In this document: positions 1-10,669 of the stretch, piece by piece
Numbering within the stretch: position 1 is the stretch's first letter
Layout: each line of letters begins with the position of its first letter
DNA from: Heterohyrax brucei
Taxonomy: Eukaryota; Chordata; Mammalia; Hyracoidea; Procaviidae
Direction: 5' to 3'
DNA: 64,000 bases
Assembly: GCA_028571685.1 (NCBI GenBank)
Contig: CM053141.1
Location: 132,708,833 to 132,772,832, forward strand
Notes under the pieces: generated by a model
What the model was told of the DNA's origin: nothing
The model's database searches: none
Seen by the model: the letters and a program-made list of their open reading frames with translations, nothing else
Translations under genes and position numbers: made by a program

Positions 1-244
1 AAAGGAAAAATAGTGAAACTAACTGAAATAAATTAAAAAATCTAAAAAAAAAATGGAAGGATTTGAAATGTTTCAATGTTTTTTCAAAAGTTTAAGAAGT
101 AGATACTTCTTGTAATTAATCAAAAGTTCTTAGATGTAGAAGAATACTTAAGCTTTGGCAAATTTATGAAACTAGAGTATTCAGCTACTAGGACAATACA
201 CATTTACAAATTATATTTATTAAAATGTACAAAAATACGGCAGA

Positions 245-400
245 TTTCTAGATGGGAGAGAAAACGATACAGAGCAGGGGGCAAGACTTAAGAGGATATG
301 ACAAGTATAAAATGAAAAGGATGAGTGTGCTGTCACAAGACAAAGGGAGCAGAAGAGCTGAAGATAGGCGGGCATGCAAAATTGATCTCGATCGTATATT
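245..400 (+). mobile_element. L1 3'UTR remnant
   Basis: A stretch around 322-400 with the phrase gagtgtgctgtcac, then gggagcag and later catgcaaa, follows the same order as the last part of the L1 3' UTR at 61385-61445. It is short and diverged and no poly(A) tail is clear. No other part of an L1 is attached. The short open frame over it codes nothing I recognise. Confidence 0.35.
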
Positions 401-522
401 TAATCACACACACATAAAAGTAACAACTGAGGGGGGGGAGAAGAATATACCTGAGCCCTACTTTCAATTATGATGGACAACATTCTATTAATCCAACCCT
501 CTCCTGAAGAAAATATGTAAAA

Positions 523-524
<2 letters not shown>

Positions 525-580
<56 letters not shown>
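525..580. repeat. (AC)28 microsatellite
   Basis: An uninterrupted AC dinucleotide run of about 28 units, directly before the left end of the fold-back mariner. Runs of this purity are usually length-polymorphic. Confidence 0.97.
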
Positions 581-583
<3 letters not shown>

Positions 584-585
584 TT

Positions 586-1126
586 CTGACAATTAAGTTT
601 GCAAACTTAATTGTTCCAAGTGCTCATTGCTGAATATTACTATGGTCATCTTTGAATTACTCCTCTTTAGAAACTACGTACTGATGCCAGCACCTAGTTC
701 ACCCTTCAAAGCCGTTCTGGAACTCTTTCTGGAAAAGATACTGTGCACTGTGGCACCATGGGCAAGTTCACAAACTTGACTGTATAATTGTCTCTGAGGG
801 AGTTTTTAGCTAGTAAACAAATAACTGTGTTGGAACTCCCTCCTTAGTCACCTGATCTGGCCCCCAGTGACTTTTTGTTTACCCAAAGATAAAGGAAATA
901 TTGAAAGGAAGACATTTTGATGACATTCAGGAATTCGAGGGTGAGACAACAACAGTTCTGATGGCCATTCCAGAAAAACAGTACCAAAATTGCTTTGAAG
1001 GGTAGGTTCAGTGCTGGCATCAGTGCACAGCTTCCCAAGAGAAGTTTCAAAGGTGATCACAGTGATATTGAGCAATGAGGTATGTATCACTTCTTCTAGG
1101 GTATTCACAAACTTAATTTGCAGTCC
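586..1126. mobile_element. Fold-back (inverted-arm) mariner derivative, copy 1
   Basis: The ends are imperfect inverted repeats: aattaagtttg near 590 and its complement caaacttaattt near 1108. Both arms carry the 3' end of a mariner transposase gene. The left arm (about 615-750) holds it antisense and the right arm (833-1078) holds it in sense, with a short unique centre between them. The element therefore has two copies of the same gene end facing outward and no catalytic core. The same architecture appears at 42650-43165 in the opposite orientation, so it is a propagated non-autonomous form and not a chance rearrangement. It would need transposase in trans. Confidence 0.75.
833..1078 (+). 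pseudogene. Mariner transposase C-terminal fragment (right arm)
   Basis: Translation from 833 reads ELPP, a stop, then SPDLAPSDF. This is the mariner signature around the third catalytic Asp of the DD34D triad (SPDLAPsDF). Downstream a frameshifted stretch keeps the family pattern of a Phe/Trp-rich C-terminus ending in a GD(Y/H) segment and a stop at 1076-1078. At least two in-frame stops and one frameshift break it. The N-terminal DNA-binding part and the first two catalytic residues are absent from the element, so it cannot encode an active enzyme. The Tyr to stop change and the frameshift suggest old age. Confidence 0.75.
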
Positions 1127-1738
1127 CCATACATTTTAGAAAGATATGTCTGTTTGAAAACATGAAGTGCTTGTTATTTTTGCATTTCTAAAGAGGGGAC
1201 TTGATGAGTCCAGATTTTTTTTATTGTGATGCAGTATACAATCCAAAGCAGTTTTGCATGCCCATCTTATCTGCAGCTCCCTCTGCTCTCCCCACCTGAC
1301 GACAGCACACTCTTCCTTTTCTCTCTCTCTATATCCTTTTAAAAAGCATCAGCTCTCCCCACCAACCCTCTTTTCTCCTATCTAGAAAGAAACCAGTAGG
1401 ACAGCTCCTATAAATGAATAGAACCATAAAGTATGCACACCATATGGTCAACCCTGTGTCCCCAAGTCCAGTCCGTTCTTGTCTGAAGAGCTGACCTCAG
1501 TACTCATTTCCAGTTACACAGAGTGATGAGTCTAAGCTCCATGTTCCCGGGGGATTCTCTAAGCTGTCCGCCATCAGTGCAGATTTTTAGTAGAGTTCTT
1601 GAGCTATACACCTCTTTTTCTCATGTTGCCTCAGGGGCTCTACATTGTATCCCCCATCACAGCTGTCTTTGGTGGTGGTCAGGCACCATCTGGTTCTTCT
1701 GGTCTCCTTGACACAGTCTCCCTTTCATATGGGTCCTC

Positions 1739-2249
1739 TGTCTTATTTCAGTCAGCTAGGGCTGCTCTACAGAAATACCACAGAGTGGATGGCTTTAACA
1801 AAGGAAGGTTTATTCTTACACAGTCTGGTAAGCTGCAAGTCCATATTCAGGGTGTCCACTCCAGGGAAAGGCTTTCCCCCTTGTCAGCTCTGGAGGAAAG
1901 TCTGGTATTATATCACTCTCTGTCCAGGGAGCATCTTGGCGTAGGAACCTCAGGTCTGAAGGCCCGGTGCTGCTTTCTTGATGGTATGAGGTTCCCAATG
2001 CTCTGCCTGCTTCTCTTTCCTTTTCTCTTGCAGGCTGAAAGGATTAAGGGTGGGGCAAGTCATACTCCAGGGAAACTCCCTTTACAGTGGAGCAGGGAGG
2101 TGATCCTATGAAGGGATTTACAGCCCCACCTTAATCCTTTAACATACAGCACAGGAAAACCACAAAATGGACAGTCACAAGTACTGGGAATCATGGCCCA
2201 GCCACATGCCTACACATATTCTTGGTGGGACACAATTCAATACATGGCA
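1739..2249 (-). mobile_element. MaLR-type solo LTR inside the L1 3' UTR
   Basis: Read on the minus strand it begins near 2249 with a 'ccatg-ATTGAATTGTGTCCC'-like start and ends with the 'GCCATCCACTCTGTGGTATTTCTGT' type 3' region of the MLT/MaLR LTR group, here at 1760-1800. The same order of blocks occurs in the LTRs at 30156, 30820, 32202 and 33822. No internal sequence is attached, so it is a solo LTR. I could not match a clean 5-bp target duplication. Confidence 0.7.
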
Positions 2250-2691
2250 TGTTTCCTGGTCTCTTTTTAACTCATATCTTTGTTGTTCTCAGTCATCATC
2301 TGTTCCACATGAGTTGGGACCATTTGATGTATCTTAGATGACAGCTTACTGCCTTTTAAGATGCCATATGCCACTCACCAATATGGGGTACAGAAGACTA
2401 TCTTAGCAATAGACTAGTTATACCAATTAGCCTCAATGTCCTCTGAATACAAGGTCTGCAGACCCCTGTCCCTGCTACTCCATCCTTTGAAATATTAGGT
2501 TGAGTTTAGAAAACCTTTCAGTTTATGGTGAAGTTCAGTTAAGTTGATCTACTCTCTACTGTGTGCTGTCACAGCTTTCACCTAACCAAATTTCTATCAA
2601 CTATCTAATCTATGACCAATCCTCTCCCTCCCTCCCAACCCTTGTAGTCATTAAAGAGTCTTTTCTTCTGTGTATAAATATTTTTAAGTAC

Positions 2692-5600
2692 TTACAGCAG
2701 GAGTCTCATACAATATATGTCCTTTTGCCACTGACTGATTTCACTCAACATAATGTCTTCCAATTGAAACCAGGTTATGAGATGCTTCCCAAAATTATCA
2801 TTACTCTTTATCATTGCATAGTGTTCCATTGAGTATATAAACCATAGTTTATTTTTCCATTCATCTGTTGATGGGCACCTAGGTTGATTCCATCTTTTTG
2901 CTATTGTGGACAGTACTGCAATAAACATTGGTATGCATGCATCTGTTCATGTGACCGCTTTTATTTCTGTAGGATATATTCCAAGCAACGGAATTACTGG
3001 ATCAAATGGTACTTCTTTCTAGCTTTTTCAGGAAGTGACAAATCACTTTTCAAAGAGGTTGTACCATTTTTCATTCTCACCAGCAGTGTAGGACAGTTCC
3101 AATCTCTCCACAGCCTCACCAGCACTTGTTGTTTTGTGTGTTTTTTTGGATTATTGCCAACCTTTTTGGGGTGAGATGGTATCTCATTGTCGTTTTCTTT
3201 CAGATTTCTCTAAGAGTTAATGATCAAGAGCATTTCTTCATGTGTCTTTTGGCTGCCTGGATGACTTCTTTGGTGCAGTGTCTGTCCATCTCCTTTGCGT
3301 ATCACCTAATTGGGTTATTTATCTCTTTCTTGTTGATATTTTACAGTACTTTGTAGATTATGGAAGTCAGACATCAGTTCAACATGTAGTTGCCAATTAT
3401 TTTTTCCCATTTTGTATTTTGTAGGTAGTCTTTTAACTCTCTTGATAAAGTCTTTGGATGAACAAAAGTGTTTGATTCTTAGTAGTTCCCTTTTATCTAT
3501 TTTCTCTTCTGTCGTTTGTGTTTTGTTTGCAGATTTTGGAGTCTGTCTAAGTCATATGTTAGAACTTCTATTGTTGATCTTATTTTTTCTTGCATGATTT
3601 TTCTCATTTTAGGTTTGATATTTAAGTCTTTGATCCTAGTTAACTTTTGAGTAAAAAAGGGTCCTGTTTCAGTTTCTTTGCAGATGAATACCTAATTTTG
3701 TCAATACCATTTGTTAGAGACTGTTTTTACCCTAGTTTATGACCTTTGGGTCTTGGTTGAATATCAGTGGTTCATAAGAGAATAGTGATAATTCTGGGGT
3801 CTCAGCTCTGTTCCATTGGTCTGTCTAGATGTCTCTTTTTGTACCAGTACCAGGCTGTTTGACTACTGTGGTAGTGAAATAGGTTCTAAGGTTGGGCAGT
3901 GTGAGGCATCCCGCTATGTTCTTCTTCAGCAGTGCTTTACTTATCCAGGGTTTCTTCCCTTTCCAAACAAAGTTGGTGATTCATTTCTCCATCTCATTAA
4001 AAAAATGACACCGCAATTTATATTGGGATTGCATTGTATATGTTAATAATTTTAAGTAAAATAAACATTTTCACAATGTTGGGTTTTCCTATGCATGAGC
4101 AAGGTAGGTTTCTACACTTATGAAAATCTCTTTTGGTTTCTTGCAGTAAGGTCTTGTAATTCTCTCTGTATAGGTCTCTTGTTTCTCTGGTTAGATTTAT
4201 CCCAAGGCATTTTATCTTCTTGGGGGCTATAGTAAATGGTATTGACTTGGTGATTTCTTGTTTGATGTTCTCTTTATTGGTGTAAAGGAATCCTACCAAT
4301 TTACTTATGTTTATATTACATCCTGATACTTTGCTGAACTCTTCTACTAGTTCCAGTAGTTTACTTATGGATTGTTTAGGATTCTCTGTCTACACAATTA
4401 TCTGCAAACAGGGAAAGTTTTATTTCTTGTTTGCTGATGTGGATGCCTTTTATTTCTTTGTCTTGTGTAATTGCTCTAGCTACAACCTCTAGCACAAATT
4501 GAATAGAAATTATGACAGTGGCCATCCTTGTTGATTTCCTCTTCTCAGGGGGAATTATTTTAGTCCCTCTCCATTCAGAATGATGTGGGCAATTGGCTCT
4601 GTGGAGATGACCCTTATTGTACTGAGAAATTTCCCATCTATTCCTATTTTGCTGAGCATTTTTAATGTGAATAGGTAGTGGACTTTGTCAGATGCTTTTT
4701 CTGCATCAATTGACAAAATCAGGTGATCCTTATCCTTTGACTTATTTATGTGGTTGATCACATTAATTGTTCTGATGTTGAACCAGCCTTACATCCGTGA
4801 TATGAATCCAACTTGGTCATGATGAATTATTTTTTTGATATGTTGTTGAATTTTGTTGGGTAGGATTTTGTTGAAGATTTTCGCATCTAGGTTCATGAGT
4901 GATATTGGTCTGTAATTTATTCTTTTTGAGGGATCTTTCCCTGGCTTTGGTTTCAGGGTTATGCATGCTTCATAGAATGAATTTGGGAATATTCATTCCT
5001 CTTCTATGCTGTGACATAGCCTAAGTAGTATTGGAATTAACTGGCCTCTAAAAGCTTGGTAGAAATCTCTGGTGAAGCCATCTGGGCTAAGACATTTTTT
5101 CGTTGGTAGTTTTTTTATTACTTTTTCTAAGTCTTTTATTGTGATGGCACTTGGCTTGGCTTTATTGTGATGGGTTTATTAAGCTGTTCTTGTGATAATT
5201 TTGGTAGGTGATGTGAATCCAGAAATTTGTCCATTTCTTCTGGGTTTTCAAATCTGTTAGAATACAGTCTTTTGTAGTATTCTTTTACGGCATTTTGATT
5301 TTTGTTGGGTCTGTGGTGACAGCTCCCATCTCATTTCGTATTTGGGTTGTTTTCTCTCCTGCTTTTCTTTTGTAAGTTTAACTAATGGTTTATCAATTTT
5401 GTCGATTTATTCAAAGAACCGGCCTTCAGTTTTGTTAATTTTTTTCAGTTATTCTTCTATTCTCTAAATAGTTCTGCTCTAATCTTTATTTTCTATTTTC
5501 TTCTGGTGTTTGAAGGGTTTCTTCGTTGTGCTCTACTTGTTCAAGATATAGGGTTAATTCTTTGGTTTGGGCCCTTTCTACATTCCGGATGTGTGCATTT

Positions 5601-6150
5601 ATAGAGATAAGCTGGCCTCAGAGCACAGCTTTTGCTGTGTCCCGTCAGTTCTGGTAGGTTATGCTTTCATTCACATTTGATTTCATGAATTTCTTTATTG
5701 CATCTTGATTTCTTCCACAACCCGTGGATTTTTGAGCTAAGTGTTATTCAGTTTCTATTAGTTCGTATTTTTAACTATTTTTTTCTGCTATTGATTTCAT
5801 TTTTTATGGCTTTATGGTCCAAGAAGATGCTTTACAATAATTCAATCAACTGGATTTTTTTGAAACTTGCTTGTGGTCTACTCTGGAGAATGTTCTATGT
5901 GGTCTATTCTGGAGAAAGGAGAATGTTCTATGTGCATTGAAAAAGTAGGTGTACTTATCTGCTGTTGGGTAAAAAATTCTATATATGTTGATGAGGTCTA
6001 GTTGGTTGATTATCACAGCAAGATCTTCTATATTTTTACCGAGCTTTTTTCTGGATGATCTGTCCATTACTGAAAGTGGAGTGTTGAAGTCTTCTACCAT
6101 TATTATGGAGTGATCCATCTCATTTTTCAATGTTGCCAGCATTTGTTCAG
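2692..6150 (-). pseudogene. L1 ORF2 (endonuclease-reverse transcriptase) remnant
   Basis: The minus strand carries ORF2 pieces in family order. At 6142-5846 is the end of the endonuclease with the D-F-N-T-P-L-S motif that includes the catalytic Asp and Asn. At 4761-4555 is the reverse-transcriptase palm segment with L-S-I-D-A-E-K-A. At 4299-4018 is the part after the palm, and at 2928-2692 the C-terminal end with [11 protein letters not shown]. Frameshifts and stops separate every piece and no frame spans more than about 100 codons, so this is a dead copy. In its intact form the enzyme nicks DNA at TT/AAAA sites and reverse-transcribes the L1 RNA there. Confidence 0.85.
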
Positions 6151-6653
6151 ATTTTAATAAACAACAGATGTAGATCCAATGTCTAATTCTGCTTTTCCCT
6201 TCACAGCATTTTCTGACTTGAAAATAGTAATTAAGAAACTCATGTTATCTGAGAGGTTTTTAGTTAACCGACAAATTCTTAACCATTACAACAGCAGGGT
6301 TTCCCAGACACCATGGCACTGTTTAATGCCCCCAACTTCCTACTGAGACTACCTAAAAGCTACAACATGGGATATGGACAATCTGGAAATAGATAAACCA
6401 GACTAAGATTGATATCAAAATTAAATTCAGTTTCATCTCTAATTAGGTTAAGGTGATTTGCTTCTACCCTCCCTAGCTTCCAGAAAGTTTTGTCACTTAG
6501 ATGTTCAAGTTATTTCTCTAATTTTCAAAACAATACAAAAAATCTAGGAACGGCAGAGCTATCAGGTGATCAAAATTCAAGAAAATACACAGGAAAAGCC
6601 CACAAAATATTCAAGTTAATAAAATTATTCCAAGTTGTTGTTGCTTTTCCCCA

Positions 6654-6792
6654 AAACAAAACCCACTGCCATCAAGTTGATTCTGACTCATAGTCACCCT
6701 ATAGGACAGAGTAGAAATGATCCATAGAGTAGAACTGCTGCAAGGAGTGCCTCTCAGATTCAAGCTGTCAACCTTCTGGTTAGCAGACTACC
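6654..6792 (-). mobile_element. AfroSINE, antisense
   Basis: The plus strand reads aaaacaaaacccactgcc, then gactcatag, ccctatagga and gttagcaga, the reverse complement of the AfroSINE. The tRNA-like head is cut short at 6792, just before an RTE begins. The 3' tail of the SINE (at left here) matches the RTE tail. Confidence 0.8.
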
Positions 6793-6800
6793 CCACGAAG

Positions 6801-9402
6801 ATTGTTGTTGTTAGGTGCTGTCAAGTCAGTTAAGACTTACAGCAACCCTATATACAACAGAAGGAAACACTGCTTAGGCCTGTACCATCTTTACAACTCT
6901 TGCTATGCTTGAGCCCAAAGAACCAGCCAATGTGCCAATCCATTTAATGGAGGGTCTTCCTCATTTTGCCTGACTTTCATTTTGCCAAGCATGATGTCCT
7001 TTTCCAGGGACTAATTCCTTCTGATAACATGTCCAAAGTACACAGGATAAAGTCTTGTTTCCAAGGAAAATTCCAGCTATAGTTCTTCTAAGACACATTT
7101 GTTCATTCTTCTTGGAGTTAATAGTACAGATGATACACTTGGCCAACACCATAATTCAAAAGGGATCAGTTCTTCTTTGGTCTTCCTTATTTATTGTCCA
7201 GCTTTTTAATGCATATGAGGCAGCCGAAAACAATGCAGCCTGGTTCAGGCAAACCTTTGTTTTCAAGGTGATGCCACTGCTTTTTAACTCTTTTTGCCCA
7301 ATGCAATACTTCATTTGATTTCTTGACTGCTGTTTCCAGGGACATTGATAGTCAATCCAAGTAAAATCAAATCCCTGACAATTTAGATCCTTCATAATGT
7401 TGCTTTAGCTATGTATCGATGTAATCCATATTGAAGGCTGTAGTCTTTGATCTCCATCAATAAGTGGTTCAATTCTTGTGCACTTTCAGCGAGGTAGGTT
7501 GTATCATTTGCATATCATAGGTTGTTCCTAAGTCTTCTTCCAATCCTGTTGCCTCATTCCTCTTCATATAGTCCAGCTTTTCAGATTACTTACTCAGCAC
7601 ACAGATTGAGGAAGCACAGTGAAAAGACAATCATGAAGCACATTTATTCCTTGATATTAGACCATGAAATACCTCCTTGTTCTGATCAAATGACTGCCTT
7701 TTGGTGAATGTACAGGTTCCTCATGAGCACAATTAAGTGTTCTTAGATTCCCATTCTTCATAATGTCATCCATAATTTGTTATGATCCACACAGTTGAAT
7801 GCCTCTGTGTAGTCAGCAAAACACAGCTAAACATCTTTCTGGTAATCTCTGCTTTTAGCTACAGTCCATCTTCTGAATCAATCTTGAATTCTCTGTCAAT
7901 GTACCACTTCAGTGGCTTTTGAGTGAATTTTCACTGTCATAGATTTGTTCTAATTTTCTTCAGCTTCAATTTGAACTTGGGTATGAGTAGTTGATGGTAT
8001 GTCCTACAACCAGCCCCTAGCTTTGTTCCCACTGATGTTGTTGAGCTATTCCAATGTCTCTTTCCACATATATTGTCAATTTGATTCCTGTGTTTTCCAT
8101 CTGGCAAGGCCTGTTTATGTTGCTGGAAAAAGGTATTTGCAATCAAGAAGTCATTTGTCTCCCCAGAACACAAGGGCTACCAAGCTCCCTGTTAACCCAG
8201 AACTGAAACCATTCCTGAAGCCAACCCTTCAGACAAAGACTGGACTGGACTAGAAGACATAAAATGATGCTGGTGAAGAGTATGCTTGTTGGCTTAGATG
8301 CATAAGACTAACAGGGCAGCAACTGTCCAGAGAAAAGATGAGAGGGCAGAGGGGGGCAGGAACTGGTTGAATGGACAAGGAAATACAGGGTTGAAAGGAG
8401 GAGTGTGCTGTCACAGAGTGGGAAGAGCAGCTAGAGTTACAGAACAATGTGTGTATAAGTTTTTGTATGACAAATTGACTTGAGTTGTAAACTTTCACTT
8501 AAAGCACAACAAAGTATGTTTTAAAACTTGTTTTGTCATTTTTCTTGCAAAATTCTATCATGTGATCTCCTGCATCCTTTCTTTCACCAAAGTCATAATT
8601 TCCAACTACTGTTTCTTCTTCTTTGTTTCCAACTTTCGCATTCCAATTGCCACCAATTATCAATGCATCCTGATTGCATGGTCGATCACTTTAAGATTGC
8701 AGAACCTGGTAAAAACTTTCAATTTCTTCATCTTCTTGGTTCATTAAGTTGAACAGTAGTCATATTAACTGGTCTTTCTTGAAGGCAAATGGATTTTATC
8801 CTATCACTGACAGTGTTGTACGTCAGAATAGATCATGAAACGTTCTTTTTGACAAAGAAGGCAATGCCATTCCTCTTCAAGCTGCCATTCCCAGGACAGC
8901 ATGCTATACAATTGTCCAACTCAGCATGGCCAATACCAGTTCATTTTAGCTAACCAATGCCTAGGATATTGGTTTTTATGTCTTCCATTTCATTTTTGGT
9001 GATTTCCAATTTTCCTATATTCATACTTTGAACATTCCATGTTCTGATTATTAATAGATGTTTATAGCTATTTCTTCTCATTTTGAGTCACACCACATCA
9101 GCAAATGAAAAGGCCTGAAAGCTTGATTCCATTTACATCATTAAAGTCCACTGTACTTCTCCAGTCATCTTTTGAGTGTCCTCCAAACTGAGAGGCTCAT
9201 TTTCCAACACTATGTCAGGCAATGTTCCACTGCTATTCACACAGTTTTCATTGGCTTATTTTTTCAAAAGCAGACCATTTCAGTCTGAAAGCAACCTGTA
9301 CACTACAGGTGATCCCAGTGGTATTTGAAATGTGGTGACATAGCTTCCAGTACTGCAGCAACATGCCAGCCCCTATAGTATGACAAATTGACAGATGTGT
9401 GA
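6801..9402 (-). mobile_element. RTE/BovB-type LINE, antisense, internally deleted
   Basis: Reading the plus strand, the element starts with the 3' tail attgttgttgttaggtgctg and runs backwards through reverse transcriptase and endonuclease to its 5' end near 9402. A segment of roughly 1 kb between the reverse transcriptase and the endonuclease is missing, with the join near 7940-7952. An L1 tail at 8161-8534 splits the endonuclease part. All frames are short (the longest are under 90 codons) and broken. In this family the endonuclease/reverse transcriptase copies its own RNA, and in Afrotheria it is thought to copy AfroSINE RNA as well. Confidence 0.85.
8161..8534 (+). mobile_element. L1 3' end inserted in the RTE
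   Basis: This matches the last about 300 bases of the L1 at 39036-41398 in the same order: 'ggactagaagac', 'aggaggagtgtgctgtcac', then 'ttgtaaactttca' near the end. It is flanked by an 11-base direct repeat, gtcatttgtct at 8150-8160 and gtcatttttct at 8535-8545 (10 of 11 match), which is the target duplication. The RTE resumes exactly after it. Confidence 0.85.
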
Positions 9403-10504
9403 AAGAGCATAACGTAATGTCACATTATTCCAAAAAGATATAATGAGACATGATATTTAAGAGACTAGGATTTTCAAAAGAGGTAAGGAGAGGTTGGTAT
9501 TTTACACCTAAGGAAAAACATGTGGAGAATCAGGGAACCGGACTCCTTCTATCTTGCCCTACAGTTGTCTTCACGTCATGGCCTTCTTATCATGATACAA
9601 AATGGCTTATGGAATTCTAAGCATCAGGTTTGCAGTGAAGCCAAACTGCCTGCTTTAAGGACAGGTTTAGTTATATCCTTTACTTATATTTAATTGACTA
9701 GAATTTGATCATCTGACTAAGTCTAACCATAAGAGGGGCTGGGACACGTAACTTTTTCTGGAAAATCATGCGTACTAAAAACCATACATTCTATCTCTAA
9801 TGAAGATGGAAAAAAATGATATTCGGATAGACCAGAACTGTCTACCATGGTTCTACCTGTATTTCATATTTCAGAGACAGTGTTCTTGACGATGATAATG
9901 CACACTGGTGTTAGTTTTCTAAAAGGTGAAGGACATAAAAGGTTTTGATGTTGAGGACCCTAAAGTAAAATATCTGAACTGTGAAAGCTGCATAGATTCT
10001 GCAGATGGACACTGAAATCATATTAGGAACTGCAAAGAACACAAAGACAGAGCCAAAGATTTCAATACATTTTGAGAGAAAACTGAAACTCAATTGATAA
10101 CCGTATATTCAGAGGGTATGATTTTTTATAGGAGTATTTGGTAACAGGAAGAGGGAATTATGATACAGAGTTATTCAAAGACATTTAGCTTCACCCTTCC
10201 AGGTCAGGAGATGCGGAAGATAAGAGCTTCTATTAATACTTGTAGTGAAAAGAGTACAGTCCCACAGATTTGGGGTTTAATCACAGCTTTATCATTCACT
10301 AGTTCTGTGATTATTAGCACGTTATAAAACCCTCTCCTTTCCTCTTTATGAACTCAGAATAATACCTATTTTGAATACATACGGCAAAAATTAAACAAAG
10401 TAACATTAAAATATTGCTGAGCTCATAGTAGATTGTCAATTAAAAAAAAAAAAAGCCTTCGTCTCTTCTTCATCCTATAATCCCCAATCTTTCTCTCCAA
10501 AAAG
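9403..10504. other. Unique or unrecognised stretch
   Basis: No repeat family, coding frame or RNA gene is recognised. The only frames are short. It ends at an A-run and an antisense SINE. Confidence 0.5.
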
Positions 10505-10665
10505 AAAAGACACCACTTTCAAGTCGATTCCAACTCATAGCAACCCTATAGGTCAGAGGACAATTGTCCCATAGAGTTTCCAAGGAGTGCCTGGTGGATT
10601 AGAACTACCTACCATTTTAGACACCAGACACAGTACTGAACCATTATGCCACCAGGCTTTCTAAT
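10505..10665 (-). mobile_element. AfroSINE, antisense
   Basis: Contains the reverse-complement SINE blocks aagtcgattccaactcatag, ccctatagg, gagtttccaaggagtgcct and a tRNA-like head ending in ccattatgccaccagg. Nearly full length, with an A-rich/T-rich border at left. Confidence 0.88.
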
Positions 10666-10669
10666 CTTC

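Larger units (their letters stand above)
1215..6150 (-). mobile_element. L1 retrotransposon, antisense, 5'-truncated
   Basis: On the minus strand this reads, from 6150 down to 1215, the end of the endonuclease, the reverse transcriptase and C-terminal parts of ORF2, then a 3' UTR ending in a T-run (A-run on the minus strand) at 1215-1222. It is cut at 6150 in the middle of the endonuclease, so it lacks the 5' UTR and ORF1. The 3' UTR shares its order with the L1 at 56400-57403, for example the segment ending in 'ccactcacc' near 2370 and the 'tagaaccataaagt' segment near 1418. A MaLR LTR at 1739-2249 splits the 3' UTR and so is younger than this L1. Confidence 0.85.

Noticed and set aside
1599..2111. 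A 170-codon open frame on the plus strand
   Set aside because: It crosses antisense L1 3' UTR into a MaLR LTR and has no recognisable domain.
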